This document shows, one piece after another, positions 17,253 to 25,688 of a DNA stretch of 64,000 bases (position 1 is the stretch's first letter; the number at the start of each line of letters is the position of its first letter). The DNA is taken from positions 1 through 64,000 of the forward strand of contig CAYPBK010000002.1 in assembly GCA_964408955.1 (NCBI GenBank), given 5' to 3'. The position numbers and the translations under genes were made by a program. Source of the stretch: JAAYKT01 sp964408955. GTDB taxonomy: Bacteria > Bacillota > Clostridia > Lutisporales > Lutisporaceae. The notes under the pieces were generated by a model. It saw only the letters and a program-made list of their open reading frames with translations. It had not been told where the DNA came from and did not search any database.

Positions 17253-18269
17253 TTATCCCCAAACTTTATCAAATACAGAAATGAAGTTACCGCCAAGAAT
17301 TTTTCTAATCTGCTCTTTTGTTAATCCTCTACTAATCAAACCCTCAACTAGATTTGACCAATGGTCATAATAATTAAAGCCTTGAACATGTTTATGATCA
17401 ACATCATAACCTCCGTAGAACCCAGGATATGTTCGTTCAAAACCTGCTCGATCCATAGTATACATCATTGTCTGCCTCATCCAACGATCAGTGCCTATAC
17501 CTACATGATCTTCCCCGACTAAATCCATAATGTATATTATGTGGTCAATATAATCGTCCGTTGTAGGCCATAAGCCCTTTTCTTTTTCGATTAAAATCGA
17601 ATGGGGGCATACTCCTATTACTCCACCTTTTTTAGCTAGTTCAATAATCTGATCATCCTTAAGATTTCTTCCATGCGGACATAGTTTATATACACTAGAG
17701 TGTGAAAAAATGCATGGTTTATTTGATATATCAATAGCAGCCATACTTGTCTTATATCCAGCATGAGATAAATCCACTACTATCCCTACTCTATTCATTT
17801 CTCCAATCACTTGTTGACCAAATCGGGTTAACCCCGTATCAATAATTTCACTACCCCCACAACCTATATTATTTTTAGTGTTATATGTTATCTGCAGAAT
17901 TCTAAATCCAAGCTTGTGCAAAATAGTCACATATCTTATATCATGTTCTAAAATATCACATCCCTGTGTACTTAGGATAACAGCGAGCTTTCTTTCTTTT
18001 TTCGCTCTAAGAATATCTTTTGTCGTATTCACTAGCAACACCCTATCTGGAAAGGATTCTTCAAACACATAGAATAAAGATAACTCTTTAAGCCCTTCCT
18101 CTAAGGTATTACCATATCTATCATCTACCACCGTTACGCTAACAGCATTTAATCCTCCATCTAACATCAAGTCCAACAAAAACTTTTCTCCAAATGGCGG
18201 ATCTTTAAACATAGTATGGAATAAACAATCAAGTATAATATTATCTTTCATTAAAGCATATTTATCCAT
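17253..18269 (-). CDS. Peptidase M19 (renal dipeptidase-like) with altered first metal site
   Basis: The 338-residue protein has the TIM-barrel amidohydrolase fold of membrane dipeptidases. Zn-2 site and substrate residues are present: His169 (DLSH), His190 (FSHSS), Arg201 and Asp261 (GIGTD). The first site is degenerate: the usual HxD near the N-terminus is replaced by DCLFHTM (only His18), and the bridging Glu is Gln102 (LSTQGCD). It may be a single-metal or inactive/altered enzyme. It sits 29 bp after the TRAP permease gene; AGGAG precedes ATG 18269. By context it might act on an imported dipeptide or amide. Confidence 0.8.
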   Translation of the reverse strand: MDKYALMKDNIILDCLFHTMFKDPPFGEKFLLDLMLDGGLNAVSVTVVDDRYGNTLEEGLKELSLFYVFEESFPDRVLLVNTTKDILRAKKERKLAVILSTQGCDILEHDIRYVTILHKLGFRILQITYNTKNNIGCGGSEIIDTGLTRFGQQVIGEMNRVGIVVDLSHAGYKTSMAAIDISNKPCIFSHSSVYKLCPHGRNLKDDQIIELAKKGGVIGVCPHSILIEKEKGLWPTTDDYIDHIIYIMDLVGEDHVGIGTDRWMRQTMMYTMDRAGFERTYPGFYGGYDVDHKHVQGFNYYDHWSNLVEGLISRGLTKEQIRKILGGNFISVFDKVWG

Positions 18270-18298
18270 TTTTTAACTCCTATAATTTAAATCTAGAA

Positions 18299-20170
18299 CT
18301 ATTCTTTTTGAGTATCAAATAATTCTTTTTTTCTTTTTATTTGTGCCATTAGAATTACTATTATTAGTGTTAAGCCGACGAGGTCTGTCAACAACCCTGG
18401 TTTCATCATTGTTAATGAAGCAATACCAAGAATTATCTGTTCTATAGGCTTAAGCCTCATAATAAGGTATCCTTCTATAGCCGATGCTAACGACACGCAT
18501 CCAATAATGGCTGTTACAGTCGATAAAAAAACTGCCATAGGATTACCTATAAGCAATAATTCATCGCCGTAAGCAAACATAAATGGAACTATAAAGGCTG
18601 CTATGGCCAGCTTCCATGCAGCAAATCCGGTCTTGTTAGGTTCTGATTTCGCTAAGCTTGCAGCCGCATATGCTGCTATAGCTACTGGTGGAGTTAACAT
18701 TGACATGCAAGCAAAATAGAACACAAACATATGCGCCTGAATGGTACTGATACCAAGCTTAATGAGGCCAGGAGCTATCAAAGTGCCCAATAAGATGTAA
18801 GCTGCCGATGTAGGCATTCCCATTCCTAATATTATTGCTACAATCATAGTAAGAAATAACCCCAATAATAGATTGCCCATTGATAAACGTATTACCACTG
18901 CACTTAGTCGTTCTCCCAATCCAGTCATAAACAAAACTCCAACAATAATACCTGCTACAGCTACAGCAGGAGCAATACTCGCCATTGTATATGGAACTTC
19001 TTTTAATTCCTCAAATAAATCTTTAGAAAGTTTTTTATAATCCTTTGACAAAAATAAACCTACAATTAAGGATGCTGAAATTGACATGAAACCAGCTCTC
19101 ATAGCCGTATAGCCCCTGATAAGAAAGATAATCATTAAAAGTATAGGAAAAAGACACATACCTTTTTGCCTCACAAGAGGCCAGGCTTTAGGTATTTCAT
19201 CTTTTGGCATACCTTTCATATCTAACTTTTTCGATCGAAAGTGTACCTGCATCATACAGCAAAAATAATAAAGTATTGCAGGAATTATAGCGTGGACAAT
19301 AATCTTGCTATAGGGTATTCCTGTCATATCCGCCATAATAAAAGCAGCGGCTCCCATAACTGGAGGCATTATCTGTCCGCCACATGAAGCGACAGTTTCC
19401 ACTGCTGCAGCATAATAATCGGGAAATCCAGCTTTTTTCATAGCTGGTATTGTGAAGGTCCCTGTAGTTAAAACATTTGTTACAGAACTGCCTTGGATCA
19501 TACCCATTAGTCCACTGCTAACAACAGCTGTTTTTGCTGTCCCACCGCTGTATTTTCCGGTAATAGCTAGAGAAAAGTCCATAAAAAAATCACCCATGCC
19601 AGTGGATGCTAAAGCTGCACTAAAAATAACAAACATAAAAACTACCGTTAAAGAAATATGAATAGGAGAACCCCAAACACCATCTGAAGTCAGATAAAGG
19701 TTCTCGACTAAGTCTGCTACACTAAATCCCCTATGTCCAAAAGCACCAGGAAGGTTTTTACCCAATAAAACATATAATATTCCAATAGAAGCTATAGAAG
19801 GCATCACCCATCCCATAATTCTACGGGAAGCTTCCATAACACTTAAAATTAAAATTAAACCCATTATTATTTCTGTCATAGATAAAGGCGTAACATATGG
19901 TAATCTGATTGTAAACCATTTATAAATAGAAAAGGTATAGAGGCAACTCCCTAAAGCTCCAAATGCCAATGCATAATCGTACCAAGCAATTTTTTTTCCC
20001 CGTTCCCCTTTTATATCAAATGTAAGAAACAGTATAAATAAAAGTATACCTAAAGAGAGAGGTCTGTGTTTCATTCCGGGGGGTGTTCCAAACCATCCAA
20101 TGGCGAATTGATAAACAACTAAGATTAAACCTAAATAAGAAATATACTTTTTCAATATCTTTTGCATCAT
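18299..20170 (-). CDS. TRAP transporter fused permease (DctQM type, TAXI family)
   Basis: This 623-residue protein has about 16 membrane helices. The N-terminal part corresponds to the small DctQ subunit, and the C-terminal part to DctM (GGQIMPPVMGAAAFIMADMTG, MGMPTSAAYILLGTL, HMFVFYFACMSMLTPPVAIA). Fused permeases of this length work with TAXI-type extracytoplasmic binding proteins and import carboxylates or amino acids using an ion gradient. The matching TAXI gene lies upstream at 20799-21793 but is frame-disrupted. AGAGGAG precedes ATG 20170. The cluster context (ammonia-lyase, M19-like protein) suggests an amino-acid-derived substrate. Confidence 0.9.
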   Translation of the reverse strand: MMQKILKKYISYLGLILVVYQFAIGWFGTPPGMKHRPLSLGILLFILFLTFDIKGERGKKIAWYDYALAFGALGSCLYTFSIYKWFTIRLPYVTPLSMTEIIMGLILILSVMEASRRIMGWVMPSIASIGILYVLLGKNLPGAFGHRGFSVADLVENLYLTSDGVWGSPIHISLTVVFMFVIFSAALASTGMGDFFMDFSLAITGKYSGGTAKTAVVSSGLMGMIQGSSVTNVLTTGTFTIPAMKKAGFPDYYAAAVETVASCGGQIMPPVMGAAAFIMADMTGIPYSKIIVHAIIPAILYYFCCMMQVHFRSKKLDMKGMPKDEIPKAWPLVRQKGMCLFPILLMIIFLIRGYTAMRAGFMSISASLIVGLFLSKDYKKLSKDLFEELKEVPYTMASIAPAVAVAGIIVGVLFMTGLGERLSAVVIRLSMGNLLLGLFLTMIVAIILGMGMPTSAAYILLGTLIAPGLIKLGISTIQAHMFVFYFACMSMLTPPVAIAAYAAASLAKSEPNKTGFAAWKLAIAAFIVPFMFAYGDELLLIGNPMAVFLSTVTAIIGCVSLASAIEGYLIMRLKPIEQIILGIASLTMMKPGLLTDLVGLTLIIVILMAQIKRKKELFDTQKE

Positions 20171-20798
20171 TATTCTCCTCTATTTTAATTCTTTTAGCAT
20201 ATTTATCACAAAGCTATATTAAGAATCTTTAAAAATGTAATTTTGTATATCCCAAAATTAGTTATAGCGAGTACCTTCCCATTAATATTTTAGTAAGAGC
20301 CTTCTCACACTGACAGTTATACAGAAACTGCAATAATTTTAGCAGCATAAGGAATTTTTGTAGCCTGCAGTATATTTTTAATTATATTTATAATCCATTA
20401 TAAAACTTTAATGTCATAGAGCTGCTCTTCATTTACCTAAGCTTTTGTTTAAATTTTTTAGCTAAAAAAAATTTCGTCACTTGTACTCCTTTATTGTTTA
20501 ACCAAGATTTAAAGTAATTTTTCCAATAAGAAAAGATACTCGCTTTGCTAAAGCTCTATTTTGCTAAAGCTCTATTATAAACTAACTACGAATTTATAAT
20601 ATATAGGTTGTTTTTCTGGATACTTTATATTATTCTTATTTAAAAATGTTCTATCTAAGAAGTTTATGATCTTCTAAACGTTTGTCATATAGCAATCGTT
20701 CTTTCACAGCCATCAGCTTTAGATTTTTAATAAAAGGTGTTTAATCTATTTATCTAAATCATGTCGCCATCTTATAGTTTATTATTTTTATAAAAAGA
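20171..20798. other. Intergenic gap without a recognised gene
   Basis: This 628-bp AT-rich stretch between the TAXI remnant and the TRAP permease shows no ORF with family-like sequence and no clear terminator. The only local structure noted is a short tandem repeat containing GCTAAAGCTCTATT at about 20547-20578. Confidence 0.5.
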
Positions 20799-21793
20799 CT
20801 ATTTTAAAAGTTCCGTATAATACTTCTCTGCACCCGGATGCAAAGGAATACCCTCTTTCTTGGCCATATATTCATATGTAACTTCTGATAACCAAGAGCA
20901 ACTCTCTACTAAGCTATCCCAGTTTTCAACCATAGTCTTAACAATCCAATAAGCCGTATCTTCAGACATACTCTTGTTAACTATTACAGCACTATCATAT
21001 ACCATTGTAGGTGTGTCTTTTGTTAATCCGGGATAAGTTCCGGCAGGAATAACACCTTCATTAAATCCGTTGCTTAATGCTACGAATTCTTTTAAACATC
21101 TTCTTCTATGGGAATAAAACGTAAATCTATGCTCATTGCCAATTCAGTAAGTGCCGCATTTCCTGAACCAAAGGCAGTACATATGCCATCAAGTAATCTA
21201 TCTCTAAGTTGCTCAATTATTTCACTTATGGAGCCAGGTACCTCATTAACTTGCCCTGCAATCCCAGCTGTAGTAAATAGCTTTTCAATAGTAACTGCCG
21301 AAGAAGTGCCTGGATTAGGAGTACCTATTTTCTTCCCCTTAAGATCTTTTAACGAATAAATATCAGAATCTGCAGGAACTATAATAAAAGTAAATGTGGA
21401 GTCCTGTCTCATAAGCATTACTACATCGTCATAAGAACGGCCAAAAGGCTCTACACCTGCATAAGCATCATCAAACATATCAGTAGTAGTAAAACCAATA
21501 TCAGCCTTCCCATCGCCCACCGCTATAAAATTTGCTTGTCCACCACCGGCGACACTAGTAACTTTTACATTATCCGTAGTAAGTAAATCCGCAGTTGCAA
21601 TACCTTGAGTATACCAAAGTCCACCAGAGGGACCAGAAGAAATAACTAGTTCTTTTGGTAGATCCAAATCCTTTGCTTTTTCATTAGTATCTCCTCCATT
21701 ATTAGCCGTCGGACTATTTTGGGTACAACCTAGTGTTACGATAGATAGTATTACTAATAATGACAATAATAAGGTAATTTTATTAACTTTCAT
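20799..21793 (-). pseudogene. TAXI-family TRAP substrate-binding lipoprotein, frame-disrupted
   Basis: The N-terminal part has a lipoprotein signal (lipobox TLGC) and TAXI sequence (ISSGPSGGLWYTQG, ADIGFTTTDMFDDAYAG, GTPNPGTSSAVTIEKLF). The frame closes at IPIEEDV, at 21092. The rest of the protein (LKEFVALSNGFNEG, VIPAGTYPGLTKDTPT) and the last 68 residues follow in the -1 frame. One extra T in GATGTTTAAAAG near 21090 would restore about 331 codons, the normal TAXI length. The site is a T/A homopolymer, so a sequencing error or recent mutation are both possible. ATG 21793 is the likely start (the longer ORF begins at a GTG before the ribosome site). Confidence 0.85.
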
Positions 21794-22025
21794 TCCTTTT
21801 TCTCCTTTCAACACTTATAGTTTTTAATATGAAAAATATAATTTTCTATTAGTTTTAAACTCACCTCCAAAACATACATTAATAATAAAACCTTTTTTGC
21901 TTTAGTATCTTTAATCTTAAATAATAATTATAAAACGCAATTTTTTTAATATAGCAACGCCCATTACTAGTTTTTTATTTATTTACTATTGTGTGTTCAA
22001 TTATAAGTTATGGAAAGATTTAAAA

Positions 22026-23543
22026 CTAATCAAGCGTGCCGATAGTTTTTTCTACTTCTTCAATCAATTGACCGGATGACACTAACGATGTTATAATTTG
22101 TAAATCTGGTTCTAAGAAGCGATCGCAATCTAGCTTTTTCAAATGCTTACGAATAAATTCAAATGCTTTTGCAGTACCCACCCCTAAATTGCTTCTTCCC
22201 GATAAATCCAGAGCCTGAGCAGAACATGCCAGTTCAATCCCTATTATATAGTTTAAAAGTTCTGTTGCTTCCTTAGCTTTATTTGCTGATATTGTGCCGT
22301 TACTCACAACATCCTCTTGCCCACCTGATGTAGGAATAGAGTCAATAGCTGCGGGTATAGCCAACAATTTTATTTCAGAGACCAAAGAAGCAGCAATATA
22401 CTGAGGTATCATAAATCCAGAATTGAGACCGCTGTTTTCTACCAAAAATGCAGGTAAGCCGCTACTTTGAGGATCTACCATGCGTGAAATTCTTCGTTCC
22501 GATATTTTTGCTATAGTTGCAGCCGCCATTGATAGACTATCTAATGCATGTCCTGCAATTTGACCATGAAAGTTGCCGCCTGATATGATTTCTTCCTCAT
22601 CCGAAAAAACTAAAGGATTATCGGAAACAGAATTTATCTCATTATTCAATATAGTTTCTGCAAAAGATAAAAGTTCTCTGGCTCCCCCATCTACCTGCGG
22701 TATACATCTATAGCAGTAAGCATCCTGTACGCTTTTATGCTTCAAATTATAAAGCTCACTTTTTTCTATCATTTTTAGAATATTTGAAGCAGCATCCCTT
22801 TGCCCCTTATGAAGCTTTGCACTATTAAGTCGTGAATCAAAAGCAGACGTATTCCCATTCAACGCCTCTAAACCCATTGCTGCACTAATTTCTGATGTTT
22901 TTACGGCGATCCACATATCCCATAAAGCTAAAGCGCCAATTCCGCACATTGCATGAGTGCCATTAATCACACTCAGGCAGTCTTTAGCTTGTAAAACAAC
23001 AGGTTTAATACCATTTAGCTTTAGTGCCTCTTCAGTTGACATCCTATTACCATTAAGGAAAACCTCGGAATTTCCTGTTATGCAAAGTGCCATATGCCCA
23101 CCTATACTTAAACTACCACTTGAACCAACTCCACCTCTTTTGGGCAGGACCGGATGAATATTGGCATTTAGCATGTCTACCATTATTTCAACTACGGGTA
23201 AAGAAATACCACTATGACCTAAAGTAAAATTGTTAATACGTATTATCATAATCGCCCTAACTTCTTCTTCAGATAAAGGCTTACAAATACCAGTAGAATG
23301 ACTTTTAGATAAATTAATTTGTAATTGCAATGTTTGTTCTGGTTCTATGATCGTATTGCATAGCTTACCAACACCTGTGGTAACTCCATACGCTATTTTT
23401 GCTTCATTTACATATTTATCAACAACACTTCTACTGCTTTTTATACGATTTATCGCACAATCAGATAAGGACACTTTTTCATTATATCTTGCCACCTTTA
23501 CTACATCTTCGAATGTTAACTGTTTATCGCCAATTATAATCAT
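22026..23543 (-). CDS. hutH: Histidine ammonia-lyase-like MIO enzyme
   Basis: The 505-residue product belongs to the aromatic amino acid lyase family, which removes ammonia from His, Phe or Tyr with a self-made MIO cofactor. Supporting motifs are YGVTTGVG (Tyr52), QDAYCYRCIPQVDGG, NFHGQIAGHALD and QEDVVSNGT. The MIO triad, normally ASG in GASGDLAPLSH, is Ser141-Ser-Gly in GSSGSLSIGGH, and the following Asp and Pro are missing. HAL's INGTQ is INGTH and QEDHVS is QEDVVS. Histidine specificity is therefore uncertain; an aromatic lyase or aminomutase is possible. It is the first large gene of a cluster with TAXI/TRAP genes; hutP lies at the other end of this region. GAGGAG precedes ATG 23543. Confidence 0.8.
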   Translation of the reverse strand: MIIIGDKQLTFEDVVKVARYNEKVSLSDCAINRIKSSRSVVDKYVNEAKIAYGVTTGVGKLCNTIIEPEQTLQLQINLSKSHSTGICKPLSEEEVRAIMIIRINNFTLGHSGISLPVVEIMVDMLNANIHPVLPKRGGVGSSGSLSIGGHMALCITGNSEVFLNGNRMSTEEALKLNGIKPVVLQAKDCLSVINGTHAMCGIGALALWDMWIAVKTSEISAAMGLEALNGNTSAFDSRLNSAKLHKGQRDAASNILKMIEKSELYNLKHKSVQDAYCYRCIPQVDGGARELLSFAETILNNEINSVSDNPLVFSDEEEIISGGNFHGQIAGHALDSLSMAAATIAKISERRISRMVDPQSSGLPAFLVENSGLNSGFMIPQYIAASLVSEIKLLAIPAAIDSIPTSGGQEDVVSNGTISANKAKEATELLNYIIGIELACSAQALDLSGRSNLGVGTAKAFEFIRKHLKKLDCDRFLEPDLQIITSLVSSGQLIEEVEKTIGTLD

Positions 23544-23591
23544 TTTTCCACTCCTCTTTCCTGTATTAAATACACAATGCAGTTAAATAGT

Positions 23592-23669
23592 TTAACAGTA
23601 AACATAATAATAAATAAGATGATTATTTATCGAAACAATTTTAGTTTTATAAAAACCTTTTGCGCACAT
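23592..23669 (-). CDS. Possible 25-residue leader peptide upstream of hutH
   Basis: A short ORF starts with ATG 23669, overlaps the stop of the preceding small ORF (TGATG) and has AGGAAAGGA upstream. Its C-terminus is Tyr-rich (ends YYYVYC, four Tyr in five codons before Cys). It ends 48 bp before the lyase start. The sequence TTAATACAGGAAAG before this ORF (23676-23689) recurs exactly before the lyase gene (23556-23569). It could be a leader peptide or chance. Confidence 0.3.
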   Translation of the reverse strand: MCAKGFYKTKIVSINNHLIYYYVYC

Positions 23670-23845
23670 CAGATCCTTTCCTGTATTAATAAGTCTCTCA
23701 TATAGTCTTTTACCCTTTTTATGACACTAACTTTTCTTTGTAAATCACTTATGTTTGTTTTTGCAATTACATAGATAATTATTAAAATTTCTAAAATAGT
23801 ATGCGATATAATTGGGTAATATAAAACGCCTATAATAAATAACAC
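23669..23845 (-). CDS. Possible small membrane protein or gene remnant in the hutH leader
   Basis: The frame is open from about 23911 to the TGA at 23669-23671 without an ATG; GTG 23845 gives 58 residues. It reads as one or two hydrophobic helices (VLFIIGVLYYPIISHTILEI, then LIIIYVIAKT) followed by a basic amphipathic tail (RKVSVIKRVKDYMRDLLIQE). This pattern looks protein-like, but I recognise no family, and it could be the end of a truncated gene. Confidence 0.35.
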   Translation of the reverse strand: MLFIIGVLYYPIISHTILEILIIIYVIAKTNISDLQRKVSVIKRVKDYMRDLLIQERI

Positions 23846-23889
23846 AATAGGGATTCTTTCGAAACAGCCCCCTATTTTACTATTTACTA
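23846..23889 (-). promoter_or_regulatory. Candidate HutP RNA-binding site and hairpin in the hutH leader
   Basis: On the minus strand three TAG triplets occur at 23887-23889, 23880-23882 and 23872-23874, separated by 4 and 5 nt. Bacillus HutP binds UAG triplets spaced by about 4 nt. The last triplet overlaps the 5' arm of a 7-bp hairpin (AATAGGG, 23870-23876, with CCCTATT, 23846-23852). The tract after the hairpin is only moderately U-rich. Confidence 0.45.
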
Positions 23890-24058
23890 TAGGCTTTCCT
23901 TTTAAAATAATTATTTAATTATATTACCAAACAAATATCATATCGTCGAACTAAACTTCCATTAAATCACACTGCAAACTCACTAACTTACACTTTTAGT
24001 GCTTTTTTAAATTTCTACAAAAACTTCATTTTGTTAAACTTATTCTTTAACTAAAAAT

Positions 24059-24087
24059 ATTATAATACTAAATAATAAGATTGTCAA
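24059..24087 (-). promoter_or_regulatory. Consensus sigma-A promoter of the hutH cluster
   Basis: On the minus strand TTGACA (24082-24087), exactly 17 nt, then TATAAT (24059-24064): a perfect consensus. The start near 24052 gives a leader of about 510 nt before hutH, long enough for attenuation control. Confidence 0.85.
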
Positions 24088-24242
24088 CGCTAAGATATTA
24101 GGGATAGTGTCAATTTACTGTATTCTTAATTGTAAAACTAAAATAGACCTTTTAAGATAACATAAACAGTATTGAAGTAATAGTTTTACTGCCATTAATC
24201 GTTCCTCATAAGAAAACATTGCATAACTCATACTTTTAAAGT

Positions 24243-24813
24243 CTAATTCTTGTCGATTATCTCTAAGATTTCATCTATAGATTCTATATCGAATACACCT
24301 TCTGCCAAAAGATCCATAGTTGAAAGAGAAGCGCTTCGTATCTTTTCTTATAATGATGCCGCAGTATCCCTAGCTTCTTAGTAAATTGTTTAATAATCAT
24401 ATCTGCTCTCCCTTTAGATTCACCTTTAACTCTGCCTTATTCCATGCATTTAGTTTCACCTCTAGCCTCAACAAAGGCCATGCTTGAGACGGTATCTAGT
24501 CTTGCCTTCTCTCTGGCAGAATATTTCTCACTTAATTTTTCATATGCACTTATTTTCTTAACATTTCCATAGCTATTTTTAGCTCCTCCTTTCTTTTTAT
24601 TATTTATTTTATGTCTTCTTTACCAGCTTTTTTCATGAAGTTCGACCATAGTTCTATGGTTTCCATCTTTTCCAGATCTTTATCCGTTTTAAATTTTATT
24701 AGTTCTATATAGTGGATTTCAAAGTCGTCTATTAATTGAAACTTTTCTTCTTTTTCTAATACCTTATATGTCTGTATGATATCTTTTTGTTTCGTTTATT
24801 ATATCAAAATCCA
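24243..24813 (-). pseudogene. Degenerate Rpn-family nuclease fragment
   Basis: This stretch is a close but decayed copy of the 3' three-fifths of the Rpn gene at 13114-14043 (about residues 125-309), with the nearby downstream flank also conserved from about 24230. An in-frame TAA replaces a Gln codon (CAAGAAAAG to TAAGAAAAG) and several single-base indels break the frame. The 5' part, including the catalytic core, is missing. Homology stops at about 24813, 10 bp before the fic stop codon. Confidence 0.85.
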
Positions 24814-24822
24814 TAAACGGCA

Positions 24823-25560
24823 TTAAAGACTTTTGCCCCAAGTTTTCTCTATTTGATATTTAAAAAACTCATATAAGGAATTTAACACTTCACTTTTATC
24901 ATATTTCTCCAACGCTTCATAATAAAAACGTTTATCTTCATCATATATAATAAAAGGCGGATGATTGTTAATCATAAGATAATAATTCATTAATGTTCTT
25001 CCGACTCGCCCATTCCCATCAGCAAAAGGATGTATATATAAAAACTTTGCATGCGAGTAAGCGGCAGCCATCAGTAAGTCTTCGCCCTTATACTCATTAA
25101 TTTCATATGTAAGCTCTGCTATATCCTTTTCTACATTTTCTGCTTTGGAGCCTACTTCATGAATGCCAACCACATAATCATGCTTCTTAAATTCTCCCGG
25201 CCTTTCGCCATTTGCGATAAACCTACGTTCATCATAAGTTCCGCTGGTTAATATTCCATGTATCTCCTTAATTAACCCAATGCTTATAGATTCCTTTTTT
25301 ATAATTTTCTCTTTTAAAAATTCGTAGCATATCTTTTGATTTTGTAATTCAAATATAGTTCGCGGATTGCCTGTATAGTTTAAAACTCTTCCATTTTCAA
25401 ATATTTCTCTTGTATCATGATATGTTATCTCGGGATTTTCTATTTTCCCTGAGTTAAAAGCAAATAAAATATGAAAACTATCAAGGTATTTATCCAAAGC
25501 TTCTACAGATTCTATTAAATATGACTGCCAAAGACTAACTATCTCTTTATATTTATCCAA
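24823..25560 (-). CDS. Fic family protein, putative AMP-transferase (class II)
   Basis: Fic proteins usually transfer AMP from ATP to target proteins. The catalytic motif HPFADGNGRVGR is intact at about 177-188. An N-terminal inhibitory helix motif of the (S/T)xxxE(G/N) type is visible (SGKIEN, 37-42), marking a class II, self-inhibited enzyme. The 245-residue length is typical of a single-domain Fic protein without wHTH. The target is unknown and no antitoxin-like partner is adjacent. Downstream lies the Rpn pseudogene, upstream the divergent cotF-like gene. Confidence 0.9.
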   Translation of the reverse strand: MDKYKEIVSLWQSYLIESVEALDKYLDSFHILFAFNSGKIENPEITYHDTREIFENGRVLNYTGNPRTIFELQNQKICYEFLKEKIIKKESISIGLIKEIHGILTSGTYDERRFIANGERPGEFKKHDYVVGIHEVGSKAENVEKDIAELTYEINEYKGEDLLMAAAYSHAKFLYIHPFADGNGRVGRTLMNYYLMINNHPPFIIYDEDKRFYYEALEKYDKSEVLNSLYEFFKYQIEKTWGKSL

Positions 25561-25688
25561 AATTACCTATTCTCCTTTTCCTGTTTCTTTAAATTATACC
25601 ATATGAAAGTAAAATAGTATTAGCATAGCTTTTAAAGCTTTGAATATTTTTTTCATCAATGTGAATTCTATATGTAGGAGGTGTTTAT

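Noticed and set aside
21080..21100. Programmed -1 frameshifting in the TAXI gene
   Set aside because: The heptamer G TTT AAA is not a good slippery site in the zero frame, and no downstream stimulator stands out; an indel is simpler.
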